Part shown: in pieces, positions 1-10,003 of the stretch
How the letters are laid out: the number at the start of each line of letters is the position of its first letter
Position numbering within the stretch: the stretch's first letter is position 1
Source: Adenophora triphylla var. japonica
Lineage: Eukaryota > Streptophyta > Magnoliopsida > Asterales > Campanulaceae
DNA length: 64,000 nucleotides
Direction of reading: 5' to 3'
NCBI GenBank assembly: GCA_022495995.1
Contig: JAFEMH010007007.1
Coordinates: 41,482-105,481, forward strand
The notes under the pieces: model-generated
The model's input: only the letters and a program-made list of their open reading frames with translations
What the model was told of the DNA's origin: nothing
Databases searched by the model: none
Position numbers and translations under genes: made by a program

Positions 1-965
1 CACGGATAAATACACAAACAAAGTCTCACCAGTGGTCGAGCTGCTCAGGAGTGGAGGAGTAGCAAGGTATTCTTTGAGTTGTTGGAACGACGAATGACAT
101 TCGGCCGTCCACTCAAAGTTTTTCGTCCCCCTTAATGATTTGAAGAAGGGGAGAGACCTTTCAGCCGACTTGGATATAAAGCGACCTAGGGCTGCCACCC
201 TGCCATTGAGTCGCTGCATCTCTTTTATACTTGTAGGCTCCTTCATCTCGACTAGAGCCTTGATCTTTTCCGGGTTAGCCTCTATACCTCTCTGGGACAC
301 CATGAATCCAAGGAACTTTCCAGCTGCAACTCCAAAGACACACTTGCTAGGGTTGAGCTTCATGTCGTTTGCTCTTAAATTGGCGAACGTTTCCTTTAGG
401 TCGACCGCGTGACGTCCGGCCTTTGTTTTGATGACCATATCGTCGACGTAAGCCTCCATGTTTCGGCCAATTTGAGAAACAAAGACTTTGTTCACCATTC
501 TTTGATAAGTCGCCCGCATTCTTCAATCCAAAGGGCATCATGTTATAGCAAAGATGCCTCCACCGCTTGAAATGCCGTTTTCACAATGTCATCCTCGTGC
601 ATCTTTATCCGGGTGGTACCCCGAGTAAGCATCCAGAAACTGAGAGTAGAGTGGCCAGCAATGGAATCAACAAGCTTGCCAATTCTAGGAAGAGGGTAGC
701 TATCCTTTGGGCAAGCAAGGTTTAGAGTGGTGAAGTCGACGCACATCCTCCATTTGCCATTTGATTTCTTCACCATGACCACGTTGGCCAGCCACGTTGT
801 ATGAGTGGCCTCCTTGATTATCCCTGCACTTAAAAGTTTTTGTACCTCAGTTTTAATAGCCTCTTCCTTGTCACGAGCAAAACTTCTCAACTTTTGGGGT
901 CTAGGCATTATGGTCGGGTTAACTTCAAGTTTGTGAACGGCGACCTCTTCCTTGATTCCCCTCAT
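1..965 (-). pseudogene. Reverse transcriptase of element B (partial, frameshifted)
   Basis: The palm/fingers start in the frame of 543-965 with KSNGKWRMCVDFTTLN and ACPKDSYPLPRI. A frame change near 620-650 disrupts the block that normally reads DxxxGYxQI. MPFGLKNAG is read at about 520-545. The catalytic YVDD lies at 439-450 in a different frame from its surroundings. The remainder towards position 1 (AGKFLG, GRVAALGRF-type residues in changing frames) is the connection domain before RNase H, which is off the window. Confidence 0.8.
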
Positions 966-1468
966 GTCCTCTACCCTCCATGCGAAGACATCATTACTCT
1001 CCTTGAGTAGCTCGATGATTTCTGCTCGCTCCTCAACTGATAGCTGCTTTCCAATCTAAATTTTTTGGTCGGGGTATGAAAGGTTGGTAATTACTGACTC
1101 TAGTTCGTCCACAGCTTCTAGCTCTGGTCCATCCCTGAATTGTAGAGTCTCAATTATTATCTCTCTGACCCTTTGCCTTTCCTCAGCTCCCAAATGTGGA
1201 GCTTCCTCAGCTATCATGTCATCCAACTTGTCTGCAACCTCGCTAGTGGTGGTGGTGGCCCCCGAGTTATTGTCGAGCTGGAGGCATAGGTTGCCTATGA
1301 GGACTTGGTCGACCATAACTACATCTGGATCGACCTCTGTGGTGTTAGAGTGACGTGTCGACTCAAGCATGACCTCGTCATTTGAGCGATAGGTCGACTC
1401 TTCCACATTGGTGATTGTAGACAATGAGTAGTTTTGGTGACCGATTGAGATGCCTTTAAATAACCATC

Positions 1469-1969
1469 TCAGCTCTCGATCTCAAGCTCCCTCTTCTTTC
1501 TTTCCCGAAGAACATGGTCTAAGTAGGCTCGAGCCGTGCCTTGTACGCAGCCTCTACTCCAAAGTGTGGGGAACTTGACTCGTTGATGAGGGATCGATGC
1601 CACCATTCCAAGAGCGACCGTCCAGAATACCAAGTATGGCAGCGTAGTCACTATTCACATCAATCACGATAAATTATACCTTTGACACAATCCTTTGGGG
1701 GTGATGGCCTAGGTTGACGTCGAGCTCTATTTGGCCTTTAGCATCAACTCGATGGTTGGTGAAGCCCTCCAACCTACCATCATATCTTTCCAACTGCTCG
1801 TCATTAAGACCCATCTCTGTGAAAGTCTTGTAGAACAAGATATCCTTTGTGCCCCCGTGTCGACTAAGAGTCTGCTCGTCGTACATCCATCTATGAGACC
1901 TGGGATGACGAGAACTTGCTCCCTAGCAGCCATATTAGTTGCTAATTCATGAGGGTAGAAACTGATCAC
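1469..1969 (-). pseudogene. Aspartic protease domain of element B (frameshifted)
   Basis: The retropepsin active site LLVDTGA is read in the frame starting at 1969. Its continuation (KDILFYKTFTEMGL) is in the frame of 1674-1886. The C-terminal part (GMVASIPHQRVKFPT) is in the frame of 1469-1651. The three blocks follow the normal order of a Tat-type protease that processes Gag-Pol, so at least two frame changes separate them. A charged linker at 1056-1424 joins it to the reverse transcriptase. Confidence 0.75.
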
Positions 1970-1977
1970 TTCATCTC

Positions 1978-4012
1978 TTACATCTCTCCTTGGAGGTACA
2001 TGTGGGGCTTTGTTGAGTTGAAAGATCTTGTGTTTGATGGCCGTATTGCTTGCCTGCTCTGTAATGACTCCTGTGTTCGCCTAGGTTGCCTAGGTCCCTT
2101 TTGTCCACTTGCCGGCTGCTCGCCTCCACCGGCTTGAGGCCTCTTCACATATGCGTCGAGTCTACCCTGCTCGACCATTCTTTGGATGATCCGCTTCAAA
2201 CCCAAACAATCCTCTGTGAGATGTCCTGTATCTTTGTGATAATCACAGTACTTACTGTTGTCCCTTCTGAACTTGTTGCCTGGGTTCATTGGGGCAGGGG
2301 GTGCCAACTCGATGGCATTCATAATTTCTGTTCGACTCACCGTAAGGGGAGTGAAAGCCTCAGGCACCTTTTCTGTAGCCCTGGTCTTGTTTTTTCCATT
2401 TTTATTATTTCCTCCGTTCTTGTTGGAGTCCTTCTTGTCATCAGCGACCTCCACCTTGGGGCTTTTACCATTCTTCTTCTCTTTCCTTTCCTCAGCAAGA
2501 GCGACATTGTACACCTTCTCAAACAACTCCTGTCGAGTTATTAATGTACAAACTGTGAGTTCATAGTCCATGTCTGCCGAGGAAATACCGTTTCGGAAGC
2601 AATTGATGACTTCCCTATCGGTGAGGTCTTCCTCTATCTTATCAACCATTTCCTTGAATTTGGTGAAGTAGCTCATCGAGCTTTCATTTTTGGCCTGTAC
2701 CAAGTTGTTGAGATCAGTGACAGTCACTTTCCGAGCTCCAGCAGTCGAAAAGCGATCTAGGAACTTCGTCCTGAAGCATGTCCAAGTGGTGATGCTACCG
2801 GCGGCTAAACCATTGAACCAAGTTAAGGCTGCCCCAGTGAGTGTGCTTAGGAGAGCTTTGCACATATTGTCGTCCTCATTGGCGACAAAACACATTGTGG
2901 CTTCCAGATGTGCTATATGACTCCTTGCATTGGTCGACCCCGAATACTTCTCCAGAAGAGGTAACCTGAAGGTAGGAGGAGGTCGACTATCTCTGATTTC
3001 CTTGGACAAAGGTCGAAGAGCAAAGTCAATTCGTTCGACCTTTCCAATCTCTTTTTTCTTCTCCTCCTCCCATTGTTCAAACTTCTTTTTCATCAACAAC
3101 CACTCTCTGGCGTCGGGTCTTTCATCTCTTGCAGGGGGAACAGCATTCGACCTTTGACCTTCGCTTCTAGGGGGAGTTACCTGCCTACTCCTCCTGTCTC
3201 TGTTAGTATGAGTCCTCTCTGATCAAACTGGAGACCTATGCCTGTCATTCTTTATGGGCGACCTGCGCCACTCATTCCCGGATGGCGACCTGCGCCTATT
3301 ATCTCCAAATGGCGACCTGCGCCTTTCCCCAGCTATAGGCGACCTGCGCCCATTCCTGTCTCTATGAGACCCTGATCTCTGGGTCCGTGCTGGGGAAACA
3401 TGCCTGTTCCTGTTGGCTGTTAAGCGCGTCCTAAAATCAGACTGAGCCTCCTGCTCCCTATTTCTGGTGAGGCTAGCCCTTAGGTCGTTACTTGGCACAT
3501 GAACGATCGTAGGAGCTCGTTGAACTATCCTGTTTTCACCATTCTGGCCCACACCCTCATTTGGCCTAACACTCCTGGCCTGTTGCCTATCAGAGACCTG
3601 GGTGGGAGCCATCCTTTCTGAGCGTACGTCGGCCTGCTCTGCCTCCTCCATGGCTATCTAATCAGCCAAAATTTGGGCTCGCTCCAACATCATTTCCTTC
3701 TTGCTCATGGGATTGGTTGAGGGACCTGCCCTGTTTCCCATGTTCACCTGCCCTGCTGGACGTTTTGGAGGAGGTGGAACTCCTTGTCCCTCCATATTTC
3801 TTTTTCCTCTCCTTGTATCAGAGCAATCCTCTCGCCATCAACAATACTAGTAGAGCGCGTTGCTCTACCGTGAGGGTGATTTGTGGGGGGAGGAGGCAAA
3901 TCCTTGTTTTCAAGATTGACATTGAGATTTCCAAAGCATTCGTATTGGTGTTGTTGTTCACTTCAATGAATTCTTCGTAAGCATCTTCCACATGCCCGTC
4001 TGGGGTTACCAT
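1978..4012 (-). pseudogene. gag of element B (degenerate)
   Basis: This is the capsid/nucleocapsid gene of the retrotransposon. A likely N-terminus starts at 4012 (MVTPDGHVED). After a frame change, an Arg/Ser-rich stretch runs from 3651 to a stop at 3223, with repeated RRSP units at about 3250-3350. The same frame reopens at 3099 with the Retrotrans_gag core: YSGSTNARSHIAHLEATM, LTGAALTWFNGL, then FLDRFSTAG. It ends with a CCHC-like knuckle (CDYHKDTGHLTEDC) near 2180-2270. Since 3651 and 3099 are in the same frame, a single in-frame stop separates the two halves. The family assignment is firm; function is lost as read. Confidence 0.8.
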
Positions 4013-4079
4013 GATTGTAGGTTGATGGAAATTTTCGAGGTCAAGCTAAAGCACGATTCCGCAATGGAACCAAACCGAT

Positions 4080-4718
4080 GTGCCAGGAATTGTGCTTATC
4101 AATCTTCCTCCACGTGGCAGACGAATCACCGACTCCTTGACCTGAAATCAGAACCCACGACTAGCCGGATGTGTCTCCGGCGAAGACCCTCGGGCGTGAG
4201 AGTAAGAACACAGTTGTATAAAGCTCAAAATGTATTGAATAACTGAATTCCAATAGCAAAATGGCAGTTACCTTTCACCGTTTGGTAGTGACGAAGTATT
4301 TATAGACAAGAGTGATGTATTTTTGGGGTGGCGACATGTGCTCCGAGATTATAGCGGCAGTTACTTGGTCATGGGAACGTGCCTATAACGGTCCCTGATT
4401 TGTAGGGATGTGGTTATGAGAATTGTTCAGCCAAATACGACAGCAAGTGTCAGGCCGTCACTTGTTATTTAGGTCGAGGTTGCCATTCGAGGGATGGTCG
4501 ACCTGACTGTCGGGTAGAGCATGGTTCGTACCCGAATTGTAATACGGAATCTGAGGTCGGACTAAGTTAGGTCGGGACCTGTTAGGTCGGTCCATGGACT
4601 TAGTCGACTGATATTTAAGATGGGCCTTGGGCCTTGCTTTGATTGGGCCAGGATCATTGAGAATGTGGGAGTCAAAGCTGTATATGATTGGGCTTTACCC
4701 ACTTGGCCCAACTCAACA
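4080..4718 (-). repeat. 5' LTR of element B
   Basis: The minus-strand edge begins TGTTG at 4718. A TATA box (TATAAATA, plus-strand tatttata at 4297-4304) sits inside. The inner edge is set by a candidate CA near 4080. It is followed on the minus strand by a degenerate primer-binding-like sequence (TTTGGTTCCATTGCGGAA, about 4074-4057), which resembles the TTGGCGCC...GGGAA sites of Tat elements. The second LTR is outside the window, so the boundaries cannot be confirmed by alignment. Confidence 0.6.
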
Positions 4719-5022
4719 CTTTTGGTATGTTCAGTGATGATTATGGACTGGTGATTGGGTGGAATTGAGGTGGTGTAGTCATCATGGTGATGGTGGTTGC
4801 AGTGGTGGTGTGTATGACAGTGACAGCGGTGGGTTGTTGGTGGTGCTTGCAGCGGACTAGCGGATGGTGATGGTGAGGTGGAGGATGGTGTTGGTTTATA
4901 AATTTTATAAAAGAAAAGATTATTTTATATATTTTTATTTATTATTTTTCAATATTTTAAATTTACTAATTATTTTTTGTAAAAAAAAAACTAAATATTT
5001 TTATTTATTATTTTATTTGGCA
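4719..5022. other. Low-complexity spacer
   Basis: A GGT/GTG-rich stretch (about 4740-4890) is followed by AT-rich sequence with short A and T runs. I see no gene or element ends here apart from the edge of element B. Confidence 0.5.
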
Positions 5023-5240
5023 AATGACAATTTAGGGCCTGAAGTCTATGAAATGACGAAAATGTCCCCACTGAATCTCATGTGCATCGCACATGGTCAC
5101 TTAACGGTTTTTTTTTTACGGAAAATGTCAAAAAGCCCCAAATTGATCAAAATTGTAACTTTGGGCCCTAAATTGACAGTTTTAAGACTTCAGGCCCCAA
5201 TGTGGTACCGCCCGTATACTTCAGGCCCTAAATTGTCATT
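5023..5240. mobile_element. Short inverted-repeat element (MITE-like)
   Basis: A 23-bp perfect inverted repeat (aatgacaatttagggcctga at 5023-5042 plus three more bases, and its complement at 5218-5240) bounds 218 bp. Shorter internal copies of the CCCTAAATTG motif are also present. No clear target duplication or coding capacity is visible. It is probably a non-autonomous foldback or MITE; I cannot assign the superfamily. Confidence 0.55.
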
Positions 5241-5619
5241 AACCATTTTTAAAAATTAAAATAACATCAAAATAAATATAATCAAGTTAGTGATCACATC
5301 CCGATTGCGTAGGAAATCTTACATTAATTAATTTAAATATTTAGAAAATTCAAGTAAACAAAATGGGCTTAGCATTCATTCACTTAACTTCATTATTCTT
5401 AGGAAATGCCTGCAAAACAAATGAGCTTAACATCATTTACTATATGATTCCAACAATTCAGCAAAAATAAAAAAATATATACCTTGAAGACATTAGGGAG
5501 TGTGATGTTAAGATAATGTGATGATCGTGATGGGTTGGGGGAAAAAACAACAAGCTAAATATTTCAAAACAAACAATTAGATGGAAGTATTAATGACGAT
5601 TCTAAAGTGTACTGACTTC

Positions 5620-6420
5620 CACTATTTAATATAGCATACCTTCTAAAGTATCATAATAGAACCGACATATATATCCTTTTCAAATTCACTCTCAGTCACT
5701 TTTCGATGAATGGAAGCATCTATGGTATCCGTAGGATCCTAATAATTTTATCCCAGTTAGTAACTCAAAACACATTTCACTCATGATAGAAAGCATACTA
5801 AGCTCATATCCTAACATTTAAAGTCACCCAGAGATCATCATAACCATTTGGTGTGCAGGACTTGATAACAACAACAACCTAATAGAACATATATAAATGT
5901 AAAAAATTAATTATCTTTACACACATTTAACTATAATTAATCTTGATATTATACCTGATCCACCCTGTTAATATTATGACATTTTTTCTTGATAGAGCTC
6001 AACGGATAATATGTACCGGCTTCAGTGAGAAATTCAATTGCAGAGAGCCAAGGACTGTCTTGGAAAGCTTCATCCTTCACCGGATCTTCAATCGCTCTCC
6101 GTATATACTCTTGTGTTGCGATGGGGGTTTCTTGCGAAGATAAGCTCTGACGGTCGAGAATCTTCTGGCGCATGGCGGACTCTACGGCACCGGCGAGACC
6201 AGGAATAACACGCGATAAAGAGGAGGATTCACCGGAGGAATTGGGACCGCGAAATAAAAAAACGATGTTCTCTAGGATCCATTTTTTGTGTTTAATAGAA
6301 TTTGGATTGAGAAGATTGAGGGTTGCGAGGAGGATACGAGAGAATGAATGAACGAGCGAGAGGACGAGAGGAGTAGATGAGGATAAATGAATATGAAAAA
6401 ACTTATCTGGGCAATTAATT
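5620..6420 (-). pseudogene. Unidentified plant coding fragment with splice-like junctions
   Basis: On the minus strand the frame that includes the ATG at 6173 stays open from about 6420 to 5949, roughly 157 codons. It reads a soluble, mixed-composition protein with segments such as KHKKWILENIVFLFRG, SRVIPGLAGAVESAMRQK and PWLSAIEFLTEAGTYYPL. It meets a GT donor-like site (GATCAG/GTATAA) near 5955. A second short frame with an AG acceptor-like start (DPTDTIDASIHRKVTESEFE) lies near 5640-5740. This looks like exons of a host gene or a captured gene fragment. I do not recognise the family. No in-frame ATG precedes 6173. Confidence 0.4.
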
Positions 6421-6614
6421 AAAGAGAAACTCGCTACACGGTGTAGCGAGTTTGAATGTGATAGGTTAAACTCGCTACAGCGTGTAGCGAGTTTCTCTTT
6501 AATTAATTGCCCTAATTAAGTTCAAACAGTAAACCCTAATTACTTGAAACTCGCTATCCGGTGTAGCGAGTTTGACCTGTTCAAGTTAAAATCGCTACAC
6601 GGTGTAGCGAGTTT
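6409..6614. repeat. Cluster of four near-identical hairpins (AAACTCGCTACAC)
   Basis: Palindromes occur at 6427-6453 (13-nt arms AAACTCGCTACAC, 1-nt centre), 6468-6494, 6546-6573 (imperfect) and 6588-6614. The first two are nested in a larger perfect 31-nt inverted repeat, 6409-6439 with 6482-6512. No known element ends are recognised around it. Confidence 0.8.
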
Positions 6615-6619
6615 CAAAA

Positions 6620-7378
6620 AGTGGGACACTTTGAGCAAAAGTTTGAACAATAAGTCGTAATGGTAAATAAAAATTTTAAAAAAAAAATTAAATGAGAAAA
6701 AAATCGACATTTATGCTTAAGTCATGAACATCTTATTTTAATATTTATGAATAAAACAACTTTTTATGAATAATAAAAAATTAAAGTAACCTTTAGAGGA
6801 ACAATAGAAATTAGAAATTAGATAATATTGGGGGGATGTGAAAGTGCACTTTCTTAACTTACTTTCTAACAACTAACGGAAGGGAGGTTCAAATTGCAAC
6901 CAAATTTCTAGTACAAGGTTTTTAACACAATTATAATATGTACAAGTACAAGTACAAGTACAAGGTTCAATTTGCAACGGGGTAAACTTGCCTAAGGTTT
7001 ATTTTGCAATTATCTCAAAAGTTGATGAACGCAGCACTAACTAATTTGGCCTAGTAGAGAGACTAATTCAAGAAGCCAATGCCAGGCAGCCACCACTAAC
7101 ACTTGTTTCAACTAAAATCAAGAACAATTACTTGCTATGTTTTTTTTATTATTAATAAATATCTTAAACTATTATAAGAAATTATTATAAGACTGACACT
7201 TGAACTCTTGAAGTGAAGTGTCTACTGTGAGAATTAAACCCCCACTTTTCATAGTATATAAAAAGATATCGAATTTCGAGATAGAGCCTTTTGTCAATTA
7301 CTTGCTAAATGCTGACCAATATTTTCCATTATAGTTATAATTAAATCACCCATGTGCTTTTCTAAGTGCTAATTAATA
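6620..7378. other. AT-rich spacer
   Basis: I see no gene. A small tandem repeat of TACAAG lies near 6939-6962; the remainder is AT-rich with no recognisable element ends. Confidence 0.5.
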
Positions 7379-7666
7379 CTCCCTCGTCCCGGTAGAAGCG
7401 TCATCCTTTTAGGGGTGACGCGCAAATTAAGGAAAAGTGTGGGAAGAAAAAATGTTGTGAGTGTAATTTAAAAATAGGAGAGAGAATTAGTGGAGAAAAT
7501 AGTGAATTTTAAAAGTGTTGTGAGTGTAGAGGAGAGAGAATTAGTGGAGGGAATAGTGGATGGGATAATAAAATATTAATAAAAGTTTCCTTTTTAGGAA
7601 AGGGTGACGCTATAAACGGGACGCCATTTTGGGTAAAAAGTAACGCTTCGGCCGGGACGGAGGGAG
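7379..7666. mobile_element. Stowaway-type MITE (Tc1/Mariner)
   Basis: The termini are CTCCCTCGTCCCGG and its complement CCGGGACGGAGGGAG, with TA on both sides (7377-7378 and 7667-7668). The length is 288 bp with no coding capacity, which matches the plant Stowaway pattern. Confidence 0.9.
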
Positions 7667-7698
7667 TATTCTCCATGGCATCAGTTTTGCTTATATTA

Positions 7699-8029
7699 AT
7701 ACTAGCCTAAGCCCGTGTCCAAGGCCACGTTTTTTGATTTTGTTTTTTAAAAAAAAAAAAAAATTTAAATAAAAAAAAAAATTTAATTAAAAAAAAAATT
7801 TTTTTTTTTGGGCAAAATGTGAGGGACCAAATAGTTCCTCCATTTTGAAATTCAAACTGAATGAAGAGAGAGAGAGAGAGAGAAGGGTATGCGTGTGTTT
7901 TTTAAAAAAAAAAAAAAATTAAAAGGAGGGCAAAATGGGAAAGTGACAAAATAGTGGGGGCAAAACGGTAAAGTTGGCGGATGAAACTGTTCATGAAACA
8001 GTGCCAACCTTCCCTCATTTATACTATAG
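7699..8029. mobile_element. 331-bp insertion between 31-bp direct repeats
   Basis: An identical 31-bp sequence (beginning attctccatggcatcag) occurs at 7668-7698 and 8030-8060. The DNA between starts ATACTAGCCTAAGCCCGTG and contains A/T runs and a (GA)n tract at about 7862-7883. The direct repeats look like an unusually long target duplication. The element type is not identified. Confidence 0.5.
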
Positions 8030-8275
8030 ATTCTCCATGGCATCAGTTTTGCTTATATTAGGTCATTTCCAACCGTTTGCTTCAAATTTTAAATTAAAAC
8101 ACTAAAATGGTGCAATTTCAATCGCAAATATCTTACACCATCTTCAACAGTTTGCTTTAAATTTTACATCAAATATAAATCTTTACAAAATATGCTTATT
8201 GTTTCATTTAATTAAAATATTTTTCATTAATTATATTTAATATTATTCAAATTACATTATATTAAATAATATGCT

Positions 8276-8721
8276 TAGACATGTCCACAATTCATGTTTG
8301 AACCGGATGAATCGACGATTTTGAACAGTTGAAAACCTGTTGAAAACCGTGAACCGGATGAACCGTTAAACCGGGTGAACCGTGAACCGGCAGTTTACGG
8401 TTCATATGCGGTATAGTCTTCGAAACCGACGGTTCATACGTTAAAGTAAAATAATTTATAATGTATCAAAATATTTTTGTCTCATTCCACCCATTAATTC
8501 CTATAAAAAATATGAAATTTAAATTTTTTTTAATACTTATGTAAAGTAAAATAATTTATAATGTATCAAAAAATTGAAAAAAAAAACAAACTTTGAAAAA
8601 AAATTTGCCTAAAAACTGCTCAAAATATTTTTTTTAAAAAAGATGAACAGATGAACCGTGAGTTAACGGTTCATAAACGGTTTTTGATTTTTGACGAACT
8701 GTGAACTGGGCATGTCTAAGT
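8276..8721. mobile_element. hAT-like MITE inside the PIF element
   Basis: The termini TAGACATGTCC and GGGCATGTCTA are inverted. The flanking 8-mers aatatgct (8268-8275) and agtatgct (8722-8729) differ at one base, consistent with an 8-bp hAT duplication. The interior has many copies of the GAACCG motif, for example GATGAACCGT. Confidence 0.7.
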
Positions 8722-8966
8722 AGTATGCTATAAAACTTAAATAAGACAATTAATAACTATAAATAAATAAATTTAATATAAAAATTTATTAGAACAAACA
8801 TTAAAATAGATAATTAACATAAAATGCTTCAAAGTACAATTTTAACAGAAAATTAAGTTACATGACAATAATAGATGAACATTTAATTCTCTGAATTCAC
8901 ATATTCATCACATAAATGTTCAATCAAGACATCTCTAAGTTCAAAGTGAGCTCGTTGATCCTTGAT

Positions 8967-9525
8967 TTATTTGTGTCGCTCGAGCAAACGTCGAAATCGA
9001 GTATTTTCATTCATCATTTCTACATCGGGGGTAGGTGCATCCATTGCATCTTGATTTTCTACGATCACATCACGTTCATCGTCAGATATCATATTGTGCA
9101 TTATAATACATGTAAGTCCCTTTTATTTAAATAGCGAAACGGTTCTGCCAATATTGCAAATCGTGATTGCAGAACTCTGAATGCACGTTTGACGTCCTTT
9201 CTACATAATTCTTGTTTCATTGAGAAATGTTTCTTTTTAGCACCACGTGAATCATGGATAGTTTGCACAAGAGTTGCCCATTTCAGATATATACGGCTAA
9301 ATAATAGCCCATGTTATAATCCTTTCCGCCAAATGATATAGTTTGCCGGGGGTGCAATACCTTCAGCAAGATTGCAAAAAAAGTTAGATGATTCTAAGAC
9401 ATTTATGTCATTATTAGAGCCGGGCATACCAAAATATGCATGCCAAATCCAAAGACCGTAATCGGCTATAGCCTCGAAAATGATGGTTGAATGTCCCCTT
9501 CTTCCAGAATATTGGCTGTCCCATG
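8967..9525 (-). pseudogene. PIF/Harbinger transposase, C-terminal part
   Basis: This is the 3' part of the DDE transposase that cuts and joins the PIF element. It reads QYSGRRGHSTIIFEAIADYG and FGMPGSNNDINVL, where the second catalytic Asp codon is at 9407-9409. After frame changes near 9310 come PKWATLVQTIHD-like residues and KDVKRAFRVLQSRF. In the family the third acidic residue is the Glu of DVERAFG. Here the codon at 9188-9190 encodes Lys, which would abolish catalysis. The frame ends at a stop at 8967-8969. The frame continues across the ccatg target duplication into 25116-25770, so the gene was one unit before element A arrived. Confidence 0.85.
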
Positions 9526-9721
9526 TGTAAGTACCCCAATCTGGATCACCCTCTTCCGAGCACATGGGAAACACCGCAGACTCACAAGTGCAGTCTCGAA
9601 GACCTTTGACACTCAAAACCCTCAAAAAAACCCCTAGCCAAACCAAGGGAGGAACCTTTCTGGGATAAAAAGGGACAAAAGGACCTTTTGGGAATTTTTC
9701 AGAAATCAGGAAAGCACTAAT

Positions 9722-9973
9722 GGTCCGTACAGACCTCTTTGCTGCAATGATTACTGAATCCCCTTAAAGTCCAATATATTCCCTCAAATCCCAGAGAACA
9801 TCATTACTCCCATACATGGTTGGTCCGTACGGACCTCTTTGCATGCTAAGGTGGTCCGTACGGACCTCTTTGCACAGGGGACACCATCATTCCAGAATAT
9901 TCACAATTATTACAGATTCCCTCAAATCGAGGAAAACTAAAATTCTGGATAACCTACAAGGTCCGTACGGACC
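9722..9973 (+). promoter_or_regulatory. Four palindromes GGTCCGTACGGACC in U3 (5' LTR)
   Basis: Copies are at 9722-9735 (one mismatch, ACAGACC), 9822-9835, 9853-9866 and 9960-9973. Each is followed by TCTTTGC. The last copy ends 21 bp before the TATA box. Repetition of a perfect palindrome at this place suggests binding by a dimeric transcription factor. The factor is unknown. Confidence 0.75.
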
Positions 9974-9994
9974 TCTTTGCACCAAATCTGGCAC

Positions 9995-10003
9995 TATAAA
10001 TAG
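9995..10003 (+). promoter_or_regulatory. TATA box of the element A 5' LTR
   Basis: TATAAATAG follows the palindromes and precedes a CT-rich segment where transcription would begin (about 10025-10035). The same box is at 24162-24170 in the 3' LTR. Confidence 0.85.

Larger units (their letters stand above)
1..4718 (-). mobile_element. Element B: partial Tat-like Ty3/gypsy LTR retrotransposon
   Basis: On the minus strand the order is LTR, gag, protease, linker, reverse transcriptase, which is the Ty3/gypsy order. The rest of RNase H, integrase and the 3' LTR lie beyond the left edge. The outer edge is the minus-strand sequence TGTTGAGTTGGG at 4718, with candidate terminal CA near 4079-4081. The gag motif (LPLLEKYSGS, then WFNGL), the knuckle (CDYHKDTGH) and the RT block (ACPKDSYPLPRI) resemble the plant Tat/Retand lineages. 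Reading frames change several times, so it is defective as read. Confidence 0.85.

Noticed and set aside
6409..6614. Rho-independent terminators or a CRISPR array
   Set aside because: The DNA is plant nuclear; arms are palindromic repeats without regular spacers or T-tracts.
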